A stretch of 64,000 bases of DNA from Branchiostoma floridae (GCF_000003815.2 NC_049996.1:5227069-5291068); one strand, 5' to 3'. Counted from the stretch's first letter, positions 48,801 through 60,419 are shown. Notes: generated by a model not told the origin, from the letters alone. Numbers and translations: made by a program.

Positions 48801-51581
48801 TTGGAATGAAAGAAATTTTTGCAAAGGCTTCCTTCAAAGACTCAACTACAATATGGCCTGTTACAAAACTAGAGATTATAGACTTCTTTACGGATGTTAT
48901 AGGTTCCTATGCAAAAAGATAAGCGGGCACATTTGAGGCATAAGTTCAAAATACCATTTACTTTTATTAACACCGATTAACGTGGTGTTTCCTGTTCTAA
49001 ATCTCTGCAGATTTTCCCAATAAAGGGCATGTGGCAGGATGTTGTCCCAACTCTACCCGATGGACATTTTGATGGTAACTTTTTTTATTGTTTATTATGT
49101 AGTTTTTTTTTCTATTAGCAACGGACCATTGTTTGTGCAGATTGTCAGTGCGTAGAGTTCTCAATGGTAGAAAAGTATGCTTGTGTATACTTTGTCATAT
49201 TTAAAACAATCGTGTAGCATATGTTCGTGGTAGGTATTCTACTACTCTATGCCACTAACGGTCAACCCTTTTAAGCCTATCCAGGCTTGTCTTTTGTGCA
49301 TTCCCAGGCCAAGGGGTGGGGGCTCAATTGGCGCCACAAATTTCCGGTTCATAGAAGGTTGTTGCCTTAAGTAATGGGTGTTGCCATTTCTCCGGCGGTC
49401 GTTGCCTTTTTAACGGTCGATGCCATATCCGAGCGACCGATCTTGAATTCGTGGTATGTTCGTGAAGATTTCGTTGCCTCTCGGATTTTGCGTCCAATCT
49501 TGAATTATCCCCTGTCAAAGACATAGCAACGCAAAAATGATGTAAATTGACCGAAATTCTTCGAAATTGTTGCCAATTAGATTTAAGGAAAACTCACAAA
49601 ATGCTGTGGCTTTAGCGTAAGCAGTTCTAAAGTTATGTGACATAAAAGTTGTCACAAGCCTCAACCCCCCGCCCCATCCGGTCTAAATAAGGTTATATAA
49701 GTTATATTCGGAATGCATATTTATTTATTAATTGTACCTCCCGTAAAGAATGGTAGGGAGACAAAACAGGTGATACCACCTCTGCAAGTTGTCTCCCCGC
49801 ATGAACACAACATTTTTTTAAAAATTACTCGGCCTTAGGGTATCGTGTTGCATTGCAGTAATTTACGTTACCTAATGATGAAATGACTGTGTCTAACATG
49901 TTACCAGGCATTTTGTACGACACGTACCCCCTGTCTGAGGCGGAGTGGCACACCCACCAGTTTGACTTCATCGGGAAGCACGCCTGCCGGTTACTGAAGC
50001 CAGGCGGAGTTCTGACCTACTGTAACCTAACTTCATGGGGTGAACTACTAGAAAACAAGTACGACAACATTGAAACCATGTTTAAAGTAAGTTGGTAAAA
50101 TTACGAAAAATCTGTCTAAGGGTATGTGTTTCAGAAAATAAAAAAATCTAAATTTACAAAATTTAAAACCCATTAACCCTATTCAGACCGGGCTTTTTTG
50201 GTCATCCCTGGACTGGGGAGGGGCGAAGGCTTTTGAGGTCAAGTCCTCTAACTCTAAAACGACGTACCGTAGGGCCACCAAGTTTTGAGGACATAATGTC
50301 GACATAACATCTGACAAGTATGTGACGTTTGACGTTACGTTGACGTAAGATGACGTAATTATGACGTCATTAATTTGATTATTTTGGCCAAACCCATGAA
50401 AAAAGGGTATTCTCAGAAAACTTTAAGTTATGGTACAAAAATGTAACAACAAGTGCCGATAACAAAATAAAAATGTTTATTACGCCTTGCGTTGCCAATA
50501 GCCACATCAATAACGTCAATATGACGTCATTAAATGACGTCATGCACATCTAAGATACGAGTTGGGCTCCGCCATATTATACCCACCACCTTGTATTTTT
50601 AAAAATACTTTTTTGGGCAACAAATAATCACAAAGTGCAATGGAAATAGACTAAATTTATTCATTTAGATGATTTTTGATGAAAAAATATCAGGTAGTTA
50701 AAAATTTTAAGGGATAATTAGTTTGTTATTCTTGATCTTGCCATTCGGTCCGCCATCTTGGATTTTGGGCTGATGACGTCATCAAATTAGCATAATTTAT
50801 GTATATTTAATTATGAAAAATATGCTTAATAATATAAGATTTTATTTATGTAACAAAATCGCAGTAATATAGCAAATAAATGTGAAAAATACATTCTTAG
50901 AACCCAAAATAGCGATTTTTGGCAAAACTGCCTGTGAATAAATGGTTGCCATGGCAACAAGAAAAAATGGAAAATTTGTAAAACTTCAAACAAATTGTTG
51001 CTAACAATATTTTTCGAAAACTCACCAAATTTGGTGGCTCTAGCGTAAGCCGTTCTTGAGTTACAGGACATCAAAGTTAGCGCAGGCCTCAAAAGCCCCC
51101 CCCCCCCCGTCTAGCTTTCTCCTTTGTAAATTATTTTCAATTATGAACATTTAACTATATAAAACAACACTTAGTTATCTACAAACTACAAATCATGACG
51201 ATACATCGATCATAACTTGAGTTATCTTCTTTTAAAGTCTGACACTAAACCAGTCTCTGCAGTTCCAAAACAAGCCGCTGTAAGGCCCAGATCCCTTCAA
51301 TACAATCCATATTAGCATTCCCTAGTTATGCTTTCACACTTATTGTATGTAGTAAATTTACTTTTAGTAACACGATGACGTTTTTAATCGAGTAAAGTCA
51401 TTATAAAAGCAGTGAAATTTCTATATGCCTTTTTTTACAGGAGACCCAGATCCCTTACCTTGAGAAAGCAGGTTTCCAGAAAAAGAACATCTCATGGGAG
51501 GTCATCTCTAACCAGCCGCCAAAAGACTCACGAAAGTACAAGTTCCCACTTATGCTTGCACCTAAGTGTATTAAGACTTAA
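45873..51581 (+). CDS. GAMT: Guanidinoacetate N-methyltransferase
   Basis: GAMT transfers a methyl group from S-adenosylmethionine to guanidinoacetate, the last step of creatine synthesis, in the cytosol. Five exons join in phase: 45873-46053, 48055-48200, 49011-49074, 49908-50086, 51441-51581, giving 236 codons plus stop, the human length. Hallmarks are PAW and [17 protein letters not shown] in exon 1, the SAM motif [14 protein letters not shown] (61-74), [24 protein letters not shown] with the conserved acidic residue, and [17 protein letters not shown]. Exon lengths 181, 146, 64 and 141 equal human GAMT as I know it. The 179-base exon 4 equals the sum of human exons 4 and 5 (68 and 111), so one intron differs. 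All sites are intact. It follows OTC in the same direction. Confidence 0.95.
46200..47060. repeat. Repeat-rich part of GAMT intron 1
   Basis: About 46815-47060 is a degenerate piece of the MITE family: a perfect GTTGCCATGGCAAC at 46832-46845, then TTATGCTAATGAGATCACGT. A matching end piece (GTAAGCCGTTTAGGCGTTCT) occurs at about 47600-47700. The 46200-46480 part holds a small inverted repeat TTGCGCC-ACAG-GCGCAA and is otherwise unidentified. Confidence 0.5.
47113..47400 (-). mobile_element. Possible LINE ORF2 N-terminal relic
   Basis: The minus strand reads [20 protein letters not shown] followed by INTVI. A VLR-RG-R-G-R-hydrophobic leader of this type often precedes the endonuclease domain in CR1-like LINE ORF2 proteins. 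It splits the MITE pieces at 46.8 and 47.6 kb, consistent with insertion. Low confidence. Confidence 0.3.
49262..49700. mobile_element. MITE-family copy in GAMT intron 3
   Basis: It begins TTTTAAGCCTATCCAGGCTT and ends CCGGTCTAAATAAGGTTA, matching the TTAACCCTATTCAGACCGGG terminus and its inverse. The interior has lost the CRE and X-box motifs. Confidence 0.55.
50173..51113. mobile_element. Best-preserved copy of the CRE/X-box/YY1-like MITE
   Basis: It starts TTAACCCTATTCAGACCGGG at 50173. It contains four full TGACGTCA sites (50362-50369, 50522-50529, 50535-50542, 50774-50781), CCGCCATCTTGGATTTT at about 50750-50766 and the perfect palindrome GTTGCCATGGCAAC at 50945-50958. It ends in a C-run and CGTCTAG near 51113. 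No coding frame. It fills most of GAMT intron 4. Confidence 0.7.
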
Positions 51582-51831
51582 AAAACAAAATCATATCATA
51601 GCCTTAAGTTTGTTTCTGTTCGTAATAGAAAGACTTAGAAAACCAAATTAGTTCATAGCCTTTGTTTTAAGCTCGTAATAGAAGCATTTCTAAATCATTG
51701 GGACCTTTATTTCTTTTACGTCTGATACATGGTATGGTTACGAAAAACATGTTTTCCTTTCATTGTTGCAAATGCTTTCAATCAAATGCTTTGATGATTC
51801 TGGTCATCTTTTTATTTTTTCTGTTCGTGTC

Positions 51832-51886
51832 AGGTGTAATGTCTTGTAGCGTAAAAGAAGGTGTAATGTCTTGTAGCGTAAAAGAA
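51832..51886. repeat. 27-bp direct duplication
   Basis: GTGTAATGTCTTGTAGCGTA followed by AAAGA is present twice in tandem, about 250 bases downstream of the GAMT stop. Confidence 0.9.
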
Positions 51887-51899
51887 CATTATGATTTGA

Positions 51900-53310
51900 T
51901 AATATGTATGAAAACCGCTCTTGCATCGATATCAAGCATACCGTAAATCATCCAAAGTACCTGGAAAAAAAACTTTTTTTTCATTTTCCCGCGCTCGCAT
52001 CAGTTTATAGGTTCCCAGAAGATGATTTTCATATAATCAAATCAAGATAGCATAATATTGAAAACTTGGAAGGCATGTTATACTAGTGAACACGCTCGAG
52101 TATGGTAATGACCAATCGCCGACGTGGCGAGAATTGTTTGCATTTAAGAATTCTGTAGTAGCCGTGTTAACGTAAAGCCGATACACATTCAGCCAAATAC
52201 ATCTTAAACTTGGTCCGCATTAGTTTGTTTCTGAAGGCAAAATTCTTTGTACACAACCAAGTGCTTTATTAAAATATGTTTCAGTTACCACCTGACACCT
52301 TTATCTCTGTTCCAAACATTAAGTATCTATATAAATAAATATATAGTCAATGTTAGATAACAATGAAAAATTAACGGTAGAATTATATATGTCAAACAAT
52401 TCCTGCCGACGTACCTACTTAACATCATATAGATGTATATCAACCGTTGGAAATATTCTTTATAGTGAATTTTTACCATGATAATGCTAGTAAAATCTAT
52501 CTGCCATTAAAATTCTAAGACAAATTTTCACCTTATTCTTATGTAGTCTTCAAATCATTCTTTTTACCTAGCAAACTAGAGAACTTACTTAATTATACTT
52601 ACTAAGGCATAATTAATTATCCTTGTAAATACCATTAAATTATTATTTCCTAGAAAAAAATAATCCACCACTACTATTACAAAGAACACTGGAGATATCG
52701 AGTATTCGGTCAGACAGGTCAACATCAAATTTAGAATGACAACATTAATTAACGAGAGCTATAGTATTAACGAAGCACACATTGTATCATTTACAACAGT
52801 CGGTCAATAAAGTTCTATATACGGGAATATCAGTTTATTATACAATGTTTCAAAAATAAACGTACATAGCTACATGTAACGGTAGATGGATTTCAACTTG
52901 GGCTTATGCTGTTAGTTAATTGAGTAACATCACATGTTTTTGTGTGTGAAGTCAAGGAGTTATTCCAGTCCTAATATTGAAGTAAACATGGTGGACCTAA
53001 TCAAACGTCACATTGTCATCTGTAAAAGTTTTTACCGGACATACGCACAGCACCAACTCTGGCTTCCTTTAAAAGCCTCTTAAAGTACCGGAAATGACCG
53101 AAATGAATGGACTCAAATTATGTCTCTCGCTATTATTTGTACCATGTGTGTAAACATGTGTACATTGGCTTACAAGACGTCTTAGGACTTTAAACTGTAT
53201 CTATGTTATATACGTTGTTGGACCCTAGCCTCTTCCCTCATGGCCTCAATGACCTCACGACAAATCCCAACAAGAAAACTTGACCCCAATTGAAACCTTT
53301 CATTTTGATT
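51900..53310. other. GAMT / polycystin-like convergent intergenic region
   Basis: The two genes converge here. I saw no exon or RNA gene. TTTATT at about 52831 could serve as a minus-strand poly(A) signal (AATAAA) for the polycystin-like gene, about 490 bases after its stop. Confidence 0.4.
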
Positions 53311-53320
53311 ATCTGGTTAC

Positions 53321-55275
53321 TTATGGTAGATCAAAAACAAGTTCCTGAAATGGTAACGTGTACGCGTCCCTGCCATCTTTACTATCTATGTCATGTTCTT
53401 CCAACCAAGACGTCCTTGCTTGGCCTCTACCATTTATTGTACATGTAGACGGACAAGAGTCACTAACGATACTTGACGATGCGTCTAATTGAGGATAATT
53501 AATATATTCCCTGTCTTCGTAGATTTCTGATTGGTCAGTTACAGTGTCTATTACATCTCGCGAAGACTGTGAATCAACGCTGACGCGTGAGGCGAGCGGG
53601 TCTGCAGAATACCGGTCTTCGGAGTCTAAAGAAAGTTGTGACAGTCGTCGACTGGCTACTTCATCCAGTTTCTTCAAGTGTACCTACAGTGGTATTAAAA
53701 CAATGAATTAATAAAGATATAGATGAAAGGAACGCCAGAAGGTGAATATGTCACTATCTTGCTACTAGACACCATTAGACTACATTTTTAACAATCTTTT
53801 TTTTTGTAATTTTGGTATCGTTATAACATAAAACCAACGTCGCAATGTAATGACCCCCCAGGCAAGGGTATGCCAAAAGAACCCAGGCGGGGTAGGTGAA
53901 GTTGGCGGAAAATGACCAATCAATCCCAAAGAGCAATATACTGTGCAACATAGGCTAGTCGACATCCAGAACTTAACATATAGCCGAAGAAGCACGCCCA
54001 AACTTTATCAACTTTAACATATGATTACAGATAAAACCATTAGAATTTGATTCTTACTCTAGGCAACTTCTTCCATTGTAAGAGTGCTCTACGGTGTTAA
54101 GACCTTCGCCCCTTTCGACTCTGTGAAGAAACAAGAGTACTATGTAAAGAACGTGCACGCTTCAATTATTAAAACGGTTTTAAGTATAACGAACGTTCTG
54201 AATGTAATTATATGTTAACAGTAATTATATGTTAACTTTACTCAGAGACATATACTATATCCAGCAACACATGTTATTTATAAAAAAAATGTGGGGAAGC
54301 TTTCCGTAAAAAAAAAAAGCTAAATCTGCTATAAAAATCGTATCAGTATCAAAGCAACAATGAGGCATATGTAGGATGGTTACATATAGGTGATGTATTG
54401 TAATAATGAGTATATGTAGCTTGTGTTGTTTTCTAGCATACTTATGAAACATAACGCATTGCCCCAGTGCCGCATTATTTCTGACATACCTTAGAGATGA
54501 GCCGCACAAAGATGACGATCAGGACAATCTTCAGTGGCTGGACAATGATAATATCTGTCAGGAAGGACACGAGGAAGGCGAACAGCCAAGCCTCGGCCTT
54601 CCTTCTACCGTACTGAACACCGTACAGCAGTGTGAAGAAGGCCGACAGAGTAACTATGGCAAAGACCAGGCTGGAACACAACAAACATAGGGTGTTATAT
54701 GGAGTTTCTATAATTAGTACTACATGTATTACAAGCTAACACACGTACCAAACGGCGTAGGGGACTATCCGTGTGTATGGATCAATTCAACATATCCCAG
54801 GATGCAGCTTACGCTTTTCAGTACAAATCTGGTGTGTTACTTCTTGAGGCTGATACGGTGCGTTTTAGTCTTTGACAAAAATCAAATTTATTACAAAGGT
54901 AGAACAAGATGGTGAAAATATTATGCATGAAAAAATCATCTTAGGTTTAAATACGAGTTTACAAGTCGAAACTGTAACAGCAAATCAACTATTACGCCAA
55001 AAATTATATTACACCGAACAACCTTTTGAGTGTGCTTACACTGTAAAACAATGCGACTACGGTGGTAGAAGGCAACGACCTTTTTTTAAAGACGGACATA
55101 AGCAGTACCCATCTTTGTTGGGGGAAGGGGGTGTCTGGTCGGAAACATTGCCGTGGTCTTGTATATGTGACAGGGTGGTTTAAGGGAAATAATTACCAAG
55201 GAATTATTATCAATTATTACCAGGGCTATCGTTGACTTATTGCGACGAACACAATGTATGTCAGGTTTCTAAAAA

Positions 55276-55353
<78 letters not shown>

Positions 55354-58300
55354 TGACTTACCAATAAACACAGACCACCAAGGAAGGCACCCCTCAGTAT
55401 CAGCTCATAATAATCTTCTTTCCTAAAGAGTATATTGTAGAAGTAATAGAAAATTTAACACGATGTCAACAAAAGTTGTATTATAATAACTTTATTAGAG
55501 ACGAAATGGCAACCATGTATGTAATCATAACCACCATTTTTGTCCCATGTAAGTATACGCTTAGGAGGGCCGTAATAATGCTAAAGTTTACAATTTCTTA
55601 TTTGTAACCTTTTTTTTTTTATTTAAAAGGAATGGGAACTTCTACTGTAGCCTCTCAATGTTTTTTTTCACAGATATGGAGACAATTTTTCACTGAGCCC
55701 AAGTGTAATTGAATTGAAAAACAGAAAAACTTATTATTGAATATCTATTATTAGTACTATTGGTGTAGAGCGTCATTTCCTCATATTTTGGCATTGTCTA
55801 TGATCATTAAACAAAAATCATCCACACCATTGACGAGGCTATGTATGTGTGTGTGTGTGTGTGTTTGTGTGTGTGCCTGTCTGTGTATGTGTGCGTGTGT
55901 TTTTCTGTGTGTGCGTGTCTGTGTGTTAATGTATGTATGTATGTAGTGTGTGTTTCTGTGTGCGTGTGTATGTGTAAGGGTGTGTGTGTGTGTGTGTATG
56001 CGCGCGCGCGTGTGTGTGTGTGTGTATGTGTGTGCGTGTGTGTGTGTGTGTGTGTGCGCGATCAGCGAACTGAGGTAAGATGTTGCTTTTGTTAGGGATG
56101 TTGCTGAAAACATATAAAAATGTTAACATAAAGCGTCACATGCAGATATCGATTTAATTTATTACAAACGCACCTGTTTTCGGGTTAATTTGCTCCATTT
56201 TCCCCCCGCCGTCCTCCGGTAGCGATGACGTGCTTTCAGTTTCTGATGTGTTGCAAGTGGTTTCAATACATACGACACTTTTCTTTTTCGTTTTATAATA
56301 GTTACCAAATGACTGAAAATCCCCCGATCGAATTATTTTGTCAATATTATTCGTTTTCTGTCTTTTTGACGATATGTTGCGGAAGATTTAGACAAGGACA
56401 ACATTTGGTGGAAAAGCGATCAGAGTGCACATCAGTCCTAGAAACACCTGCAAGGTAAATATTATAAAATATTATTTTTTTTAAATAAAGAAAGATGCTG
56501 TCTTCTACTTTCAGTAATGACATAACTTTTAAACAAAAAATAGGCTAGGCACTGCAACATGTTTCTGCCCGAAAAAAATCCAAGTAAATGGTAGAAAAAT
56601 AGCAGAAATACATATCACAAGAATATTATACAGAATCGAAAACAATAATCATTTTTGACTACATGTTAGGTTTTCTCTCTTTTCTGTAAACACAGAAAAA
56701 AGAAACATCAAAGACAAGATTTGCATTATTCGTACGAATGTCGTAGAAATCACCAACATAAATCAGTCTGGGATAGTCGTGTGTATGCCTTTACAACATC
56801 TTATTGCCTTGCTACTTAACCCTCAAACACCCGAGTGGGGTCCATTTGGACCCCAGGCGTACATTTTAAAGTGCCATTTGAACATTTTTGATCTGAAGAA
56901 AAAATCCTTCCGTGACTTTGTCAGTCAATATGTCTTATACCTTCTCCTAAGTTTTCGCAAAGATTGGTACAATAATGTGGAAATTATAAAGAAAGTTTGT
57001 GTTCAGTCCCTCTGGGGTCCAAACGGACCCCAGCAAAAATGTGCAGTTTTTAAAACAAACTTTGGAGGCTAACTCCTTAACCACTTACAGTATGACTACC
57101 AAACTTTTTTAGACAATAATAAGAATGTAAACCGAAATCATCACATACATTTCTGTGTCATCAACGTGTAATGTGACGACATTATGACGTCATTTGCCTA
57201 TTCAGGGCGGCCACCTTGGATTTTGACCAATGACGTCATGAAATTAGCATAAATTATAAATTTTAAGTCATGAATATTGCATTGAATTTCATAGAATTTA
57301 ATTGTTGTCAGAAAACAGGTGTAGTTTACCAAGAAAACCTTGTTTTTATTGAAATTGTCAAATTTTGGCAAAAATATGCCTGTTAGAATATGGTTGCCAT
57401 GGCAACCCCCAAAAATGATAAACTTACTTTATTGACTAAAAACTTTTGCAAACAATATTTTGTGATAAATTACAAAGTTTCGTAGCTTTAGCTCTAGCCG
57501 TTCATGAGTTATGCGACATAAATGTTGCTGAGGGCCTCAAAATTCCCCTATCTGGTCGGAATAGGTTTAGTGCAAAACGTCGTCCTTCTGAACTTTTGCA
57601 TAAATTATGATAATGAGTTAGAATTAGCAACACCTTAACATCTCAAAATCTTCCCCTTACATTGACGAAGCAATGTATATACAATGATCGCCGATAAGAA
57701 ATGGTACTGAGATTTTATGAACAAAACATTTTGGGGTCCGTTTGGACCCCACTCGGTCATTTTAGTCGCAAAAAAAGATCGGGTGCTTGAGGGTTAAATA
57801 AGGCTATCTTAAAACGTTTGTTTTGTCTTAGAAAATTTAAAAAAAATTATAGTAAAATACGTTCTACGTATACAAAGATGGTGACCTCGCTATAAAAGCA
57901 ACGTATACTATGGTAATAGGGTACCTCAACCCCCTGTACGTGCAATTTGTCCGTACGTTTTATGGGAGGCCACGTCCGCCAAGTATTTCTGAAAACGTTT
58001 AGGCTGACAGGGCAGGCGCGTCACTCGTACTGGCACATACGGGAGGCGAATCCACAACCCGATGGACGTGTCTGCGTGCTTTCAAATCCGCCAGTTTCCC
58101 TACGAGTCTGTATGGAGACGTACAGTACTTACTACTTACGGATCCAAAAATTTTGCCTGCGTTTTGACACGTAGACAGCACGTATTTGCATGTTCGGCGG
58201 GTTGTGCGCTTGGCTTTAAGTCAGTCATAGTCTGATGTATAGAAATTACGCTTACCGTTTGTAGACTGATGTTCAATAGAATTTTTGCGCCTCCTATGCT

Positions 58301-59942
58301 AATAAAGAGGTCGTCTGTGCTTTGTTGGAAAAACATGATGTTTGTGACCATCACGGACATAAGGAGGGAGAAACAACAGGACACTCTCTGCGCACGCGTG
58401 AAATTACTCCGCGTGGTAGGCCGCATCACAGATGCCCATAGATGATACTCCAGTAGTGGGTTTGTACTCGCAGCTTGAAAAACGTCACCTCTTGCTCTGC
58501 GTAACTACGAAGGGAAAAAACGAAAGAAAAATATCAATTCAATGGTTTTAAAAGAAATAGATAGCACCCTTACATATTTTATTTGCCCAAATGTTTAAAG
58601 AAGAAACTAATAGAAATAATAATAGAAAATTAAAATTACAAAGTAATATATACAAGTTTAAAAAAAACAACGACAAGAAATTCAAAACCCAAATGTTAAA
58701 TTTAAGCATTTTGACTGTATAATATGTAAATGAAAATATGTCATTCTTGTATTATCTCGTGAAAATTAACATAACATCAAATGAAAATCATCTACAAGTT
58801 TCCATGCTCTTTAGGAAAATGAAAACGTGCAGAATGGAAATGTTAGGTGGCGTAACAGTACACGATCCTGCACTGGGAGGTCCGTTGGTAGTGAATGTGT
58901 ACTCGGCGTAGCCCGATAGGTTTGTTGGGATCTTTGTTATTTTTACCCTTATGGCATAGTCTCCAGGCTGGAAGGACAGAAATACAGCGTCATTAGTCAT
59001 GGTTTAACAAAAAAAAAAACTTATTAAAACTATATTATAGGCGGCGTTCCGTCAGAAGGCGTTGTTTTGATGCCTGTATCATGTCCAGGAAACAAGTGCG
59101 AAGATAGTTTTAGCCCGAGAAATCAACATGATAGAGTAATAGAAAGTGGCAGGCACAAGTGGGTGGAGGCGTTTGTCTATGTTGAAAAATTTATTTTCCA
59201 TATGCTAGTTAAGTTAACCTAAGAGTGACAGGAAGTGACAGGGCCAATGCTGACTGCCAAGCAACTTTGACCCTTTGCTGACGTCATACTTTCGTTCTGA
59301 ATGTGTGACTTTAATTTTGGTTTTGGGGTCATTCCGACTAAATAAGGATCAGAGGACTGATCGAAAGCTTGTTGGTAAGCGCTCTTGTTTTTGCACAGAT
59401 TGTCTCCAAATTGTAATATAATGACAGAAAGTGTTTATTGGTTCATTGTTTCATAAACACATATCCATATATCTTATTTTAAGTAATAAAACGTGTACAT
59501 GAAATACGACAAACTATAAATATTTAAAGGTATACAAGATGGCATAACAAATAACCTACATGTGTTTGTGTTATAACTATTACATCATTACCTGATTAAA
59601 GATGTTGGCCTTTAGTTGGCATGATAGTCCTGATCGCGCTCATTTAGAAGATTGATTGCATAGTCCATGTCTGTCCATTCTGCATACCCCGTGGGGCTAG
59701 CGACAAGTGTCCACTGGTACTCGTAGGTGAAATCCCCTACATACATACATAATTTGTAAAATAAATTAGTCATAACATTTAATCAAGTTTAAATATAGGC
59801 AATACAGCACATTTTATGTAATAAGCATTGAAATTTGCTGCACTTACCGGACTGGTCTTCACAGTTTTCACACACAGATTCCAACTTCATCTGTTCTCCT
59901 TCGTTTATTACAGGGCCACATGTACCATGCAGTTCCTCACAG
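53321..59942 (-). CDS. REJ/polycystin-1-like gene, partial and broken
   Basis: Minus-strand exons: 59942-59848 and 59736-59592 (REJ domain: [18 protein letters not shown], then [11 protein letters not shown]), 58967 to about 58800 ([20 protein letters not shown]), 58504-58256 ([28 protein letters not shown] plus a membrane helix), possibly 56242-56174 (acidic linker), 55422-55362 ([13 protein letters not shown]), 54670-54490 ([19 protein letters not shown], then [11 protein letters not shown]) and 53683-53321 (121-residue acidic tail with stop). These are polycystin-1-family signatures: the RPxxSNFTRxQR block after PLAT and the QPLK helix. GAIN/GPS and PLAT are missing, and only about 300 bases separate the REJ and post-PLAT exons. 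The exon at 59592-59736 has one base too few for its phases. The later channel helices are absent. Partial gene, pseudogene or misassembly. Confidence 0.65.
54490..54670 (-). CDS. Polycystin-like membrane exon (QPLK helix)
   Basis: This 181-base exon enters with one base completing a codon and exits in phase 0 at AAG before GTATGT. It encodes [29 protein letters not shown], a membrane helix and [16 protein letters not shown]. The G-x-QYG-xx-KAE-WL...QPLK pattern is a strong polycystin-1-family signature. It joins in phase to the terminal exon at 53683. Confidence 0.8.
55279..55348. repeat. (TA)35 microsatellite next to a splice donor
   Basis: Seventy bases of uninterrupted TA lie 13 bases inside the intron that follows the exon at 55422-55362 on the minus strand. 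Confidence 0.95.
55841..56058. repeat. Long interrupted (TG)n tract
   Basis: About 218 bases are mostly TG with interruptions (TGTATG, CGCGCG) in an intron of the polycystin-like gene. Open frames across it on both strands are products of the repeat. The TG and CGCG content makes Z-DNA formation possible. Confidence 0.95.
56816..57797. mobile_element. piggyBac-like MITE with TTAA ends
   Basis: Both ends read TTAACCCTCAA(A/G)CACCCGA inward, flanked by TTAA, the piggyBac target. Three 18-base palindromes GGGGTCC-N4-GGACCCC lie at 56837-56854, 57014-57031 and 57733-57750. The interior 57170-57560 is related to the CRE/X-box repeat (TGACGTCA near 57184 and 57231, GTTGCCATGGCAAC at 57393-57406). 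No transposase frame, so it is non-autonomous. It sits in an intron of the polycystin-like gene. Confidence 0.75.
57900..58200. other. GC-richer block, unidentified
   Basis: This CpG-containing block has several GTACG words and is open in both directions over short distances without any family signature. It may be a decayed element. No exon of the surrounding polycystin-like gene was found in it. Confidence 0.3.
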
Positions 59943-60063
59943 CTATGAGAAGAACATGAAATTACCATTGACAAACAATACATAAATATTTGAATTGCAA
60001 ATATATTGATTTTTAACCCTAGGATTTGTCAAATACTGAGCGAATCATCGTTACTGTAATGTT

Positions 60064-60400
60064 ACTACCTACCTACCTACCTAGTCCCTTGACCTCCAGG
60101 TCGTTGGGGGGACAAGGTAGACATGAAGATCGAGAGTTGCCTCCAGGTTCTTCTATCCCTAGCCAGGGTTATCCTCTCCTGTAGGCTGAGGCCCGTCCAG
60201 TCAGCGATGTCTTCCTGCCAAGCTTTTCGCTGCCGTCCTCGGCGACGTCCACCTTCCACCGTTCCTTGTAGGCCAGGTTGTTGTGTCGGGTGACGTGCCC
60301 GAACCATTGCCGTTTACGTCTTATAACTGTTGCTAGAAGTGTTTCCTGCGGGCCAAACTGTAATGTTAGGTCGAGCAAATAGAACACGTGAGTCGTTGAA
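60064..60400 (-). mobile_element. LINE ORF2 3' end with (GTAG)n tail
   Basis: The minus strand reads RRKRQWFGHVTRHNNLAYKE in one frame and then LQGTVEGGRRRGRQRKAW, DWTGLSLQE and RRTWRQL in another. This is the highly recognisable C-terminus of RTE/CR1-type reverse-transcriptase proteins (WFGHV-R, then G-R-RGRQ-W-D-I-W-G). The element ends at 60064-60083 in a short GTAG repeat, the expected microsatellite tail. One frameshift shows it is dead. Confidence 0.8.
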
Positions 60401-60419
60401 AAATTGATCATACGTTTCT

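Noticed and set aside
54050-54135. Possible extra polycystin-like exon on the minus strand
   Set aside because: Acceptor- and donor-like sites exist, but the phase needed to join 54490 to 53683 creates a stop.
54749-54790. Short PYAVW-like exon upstream of the QPLK exon
   Set aside because: The donor and exit phase fit, but there is no credible acceptor before an upstream stop, so the exon cannot be defined.
55781-56129. Open frames across the TG tract (up to 110 codons, rich in His-Thr or Val-Cys)
   Set aside because: They are translations of a dinucleotide repeat on both strands.
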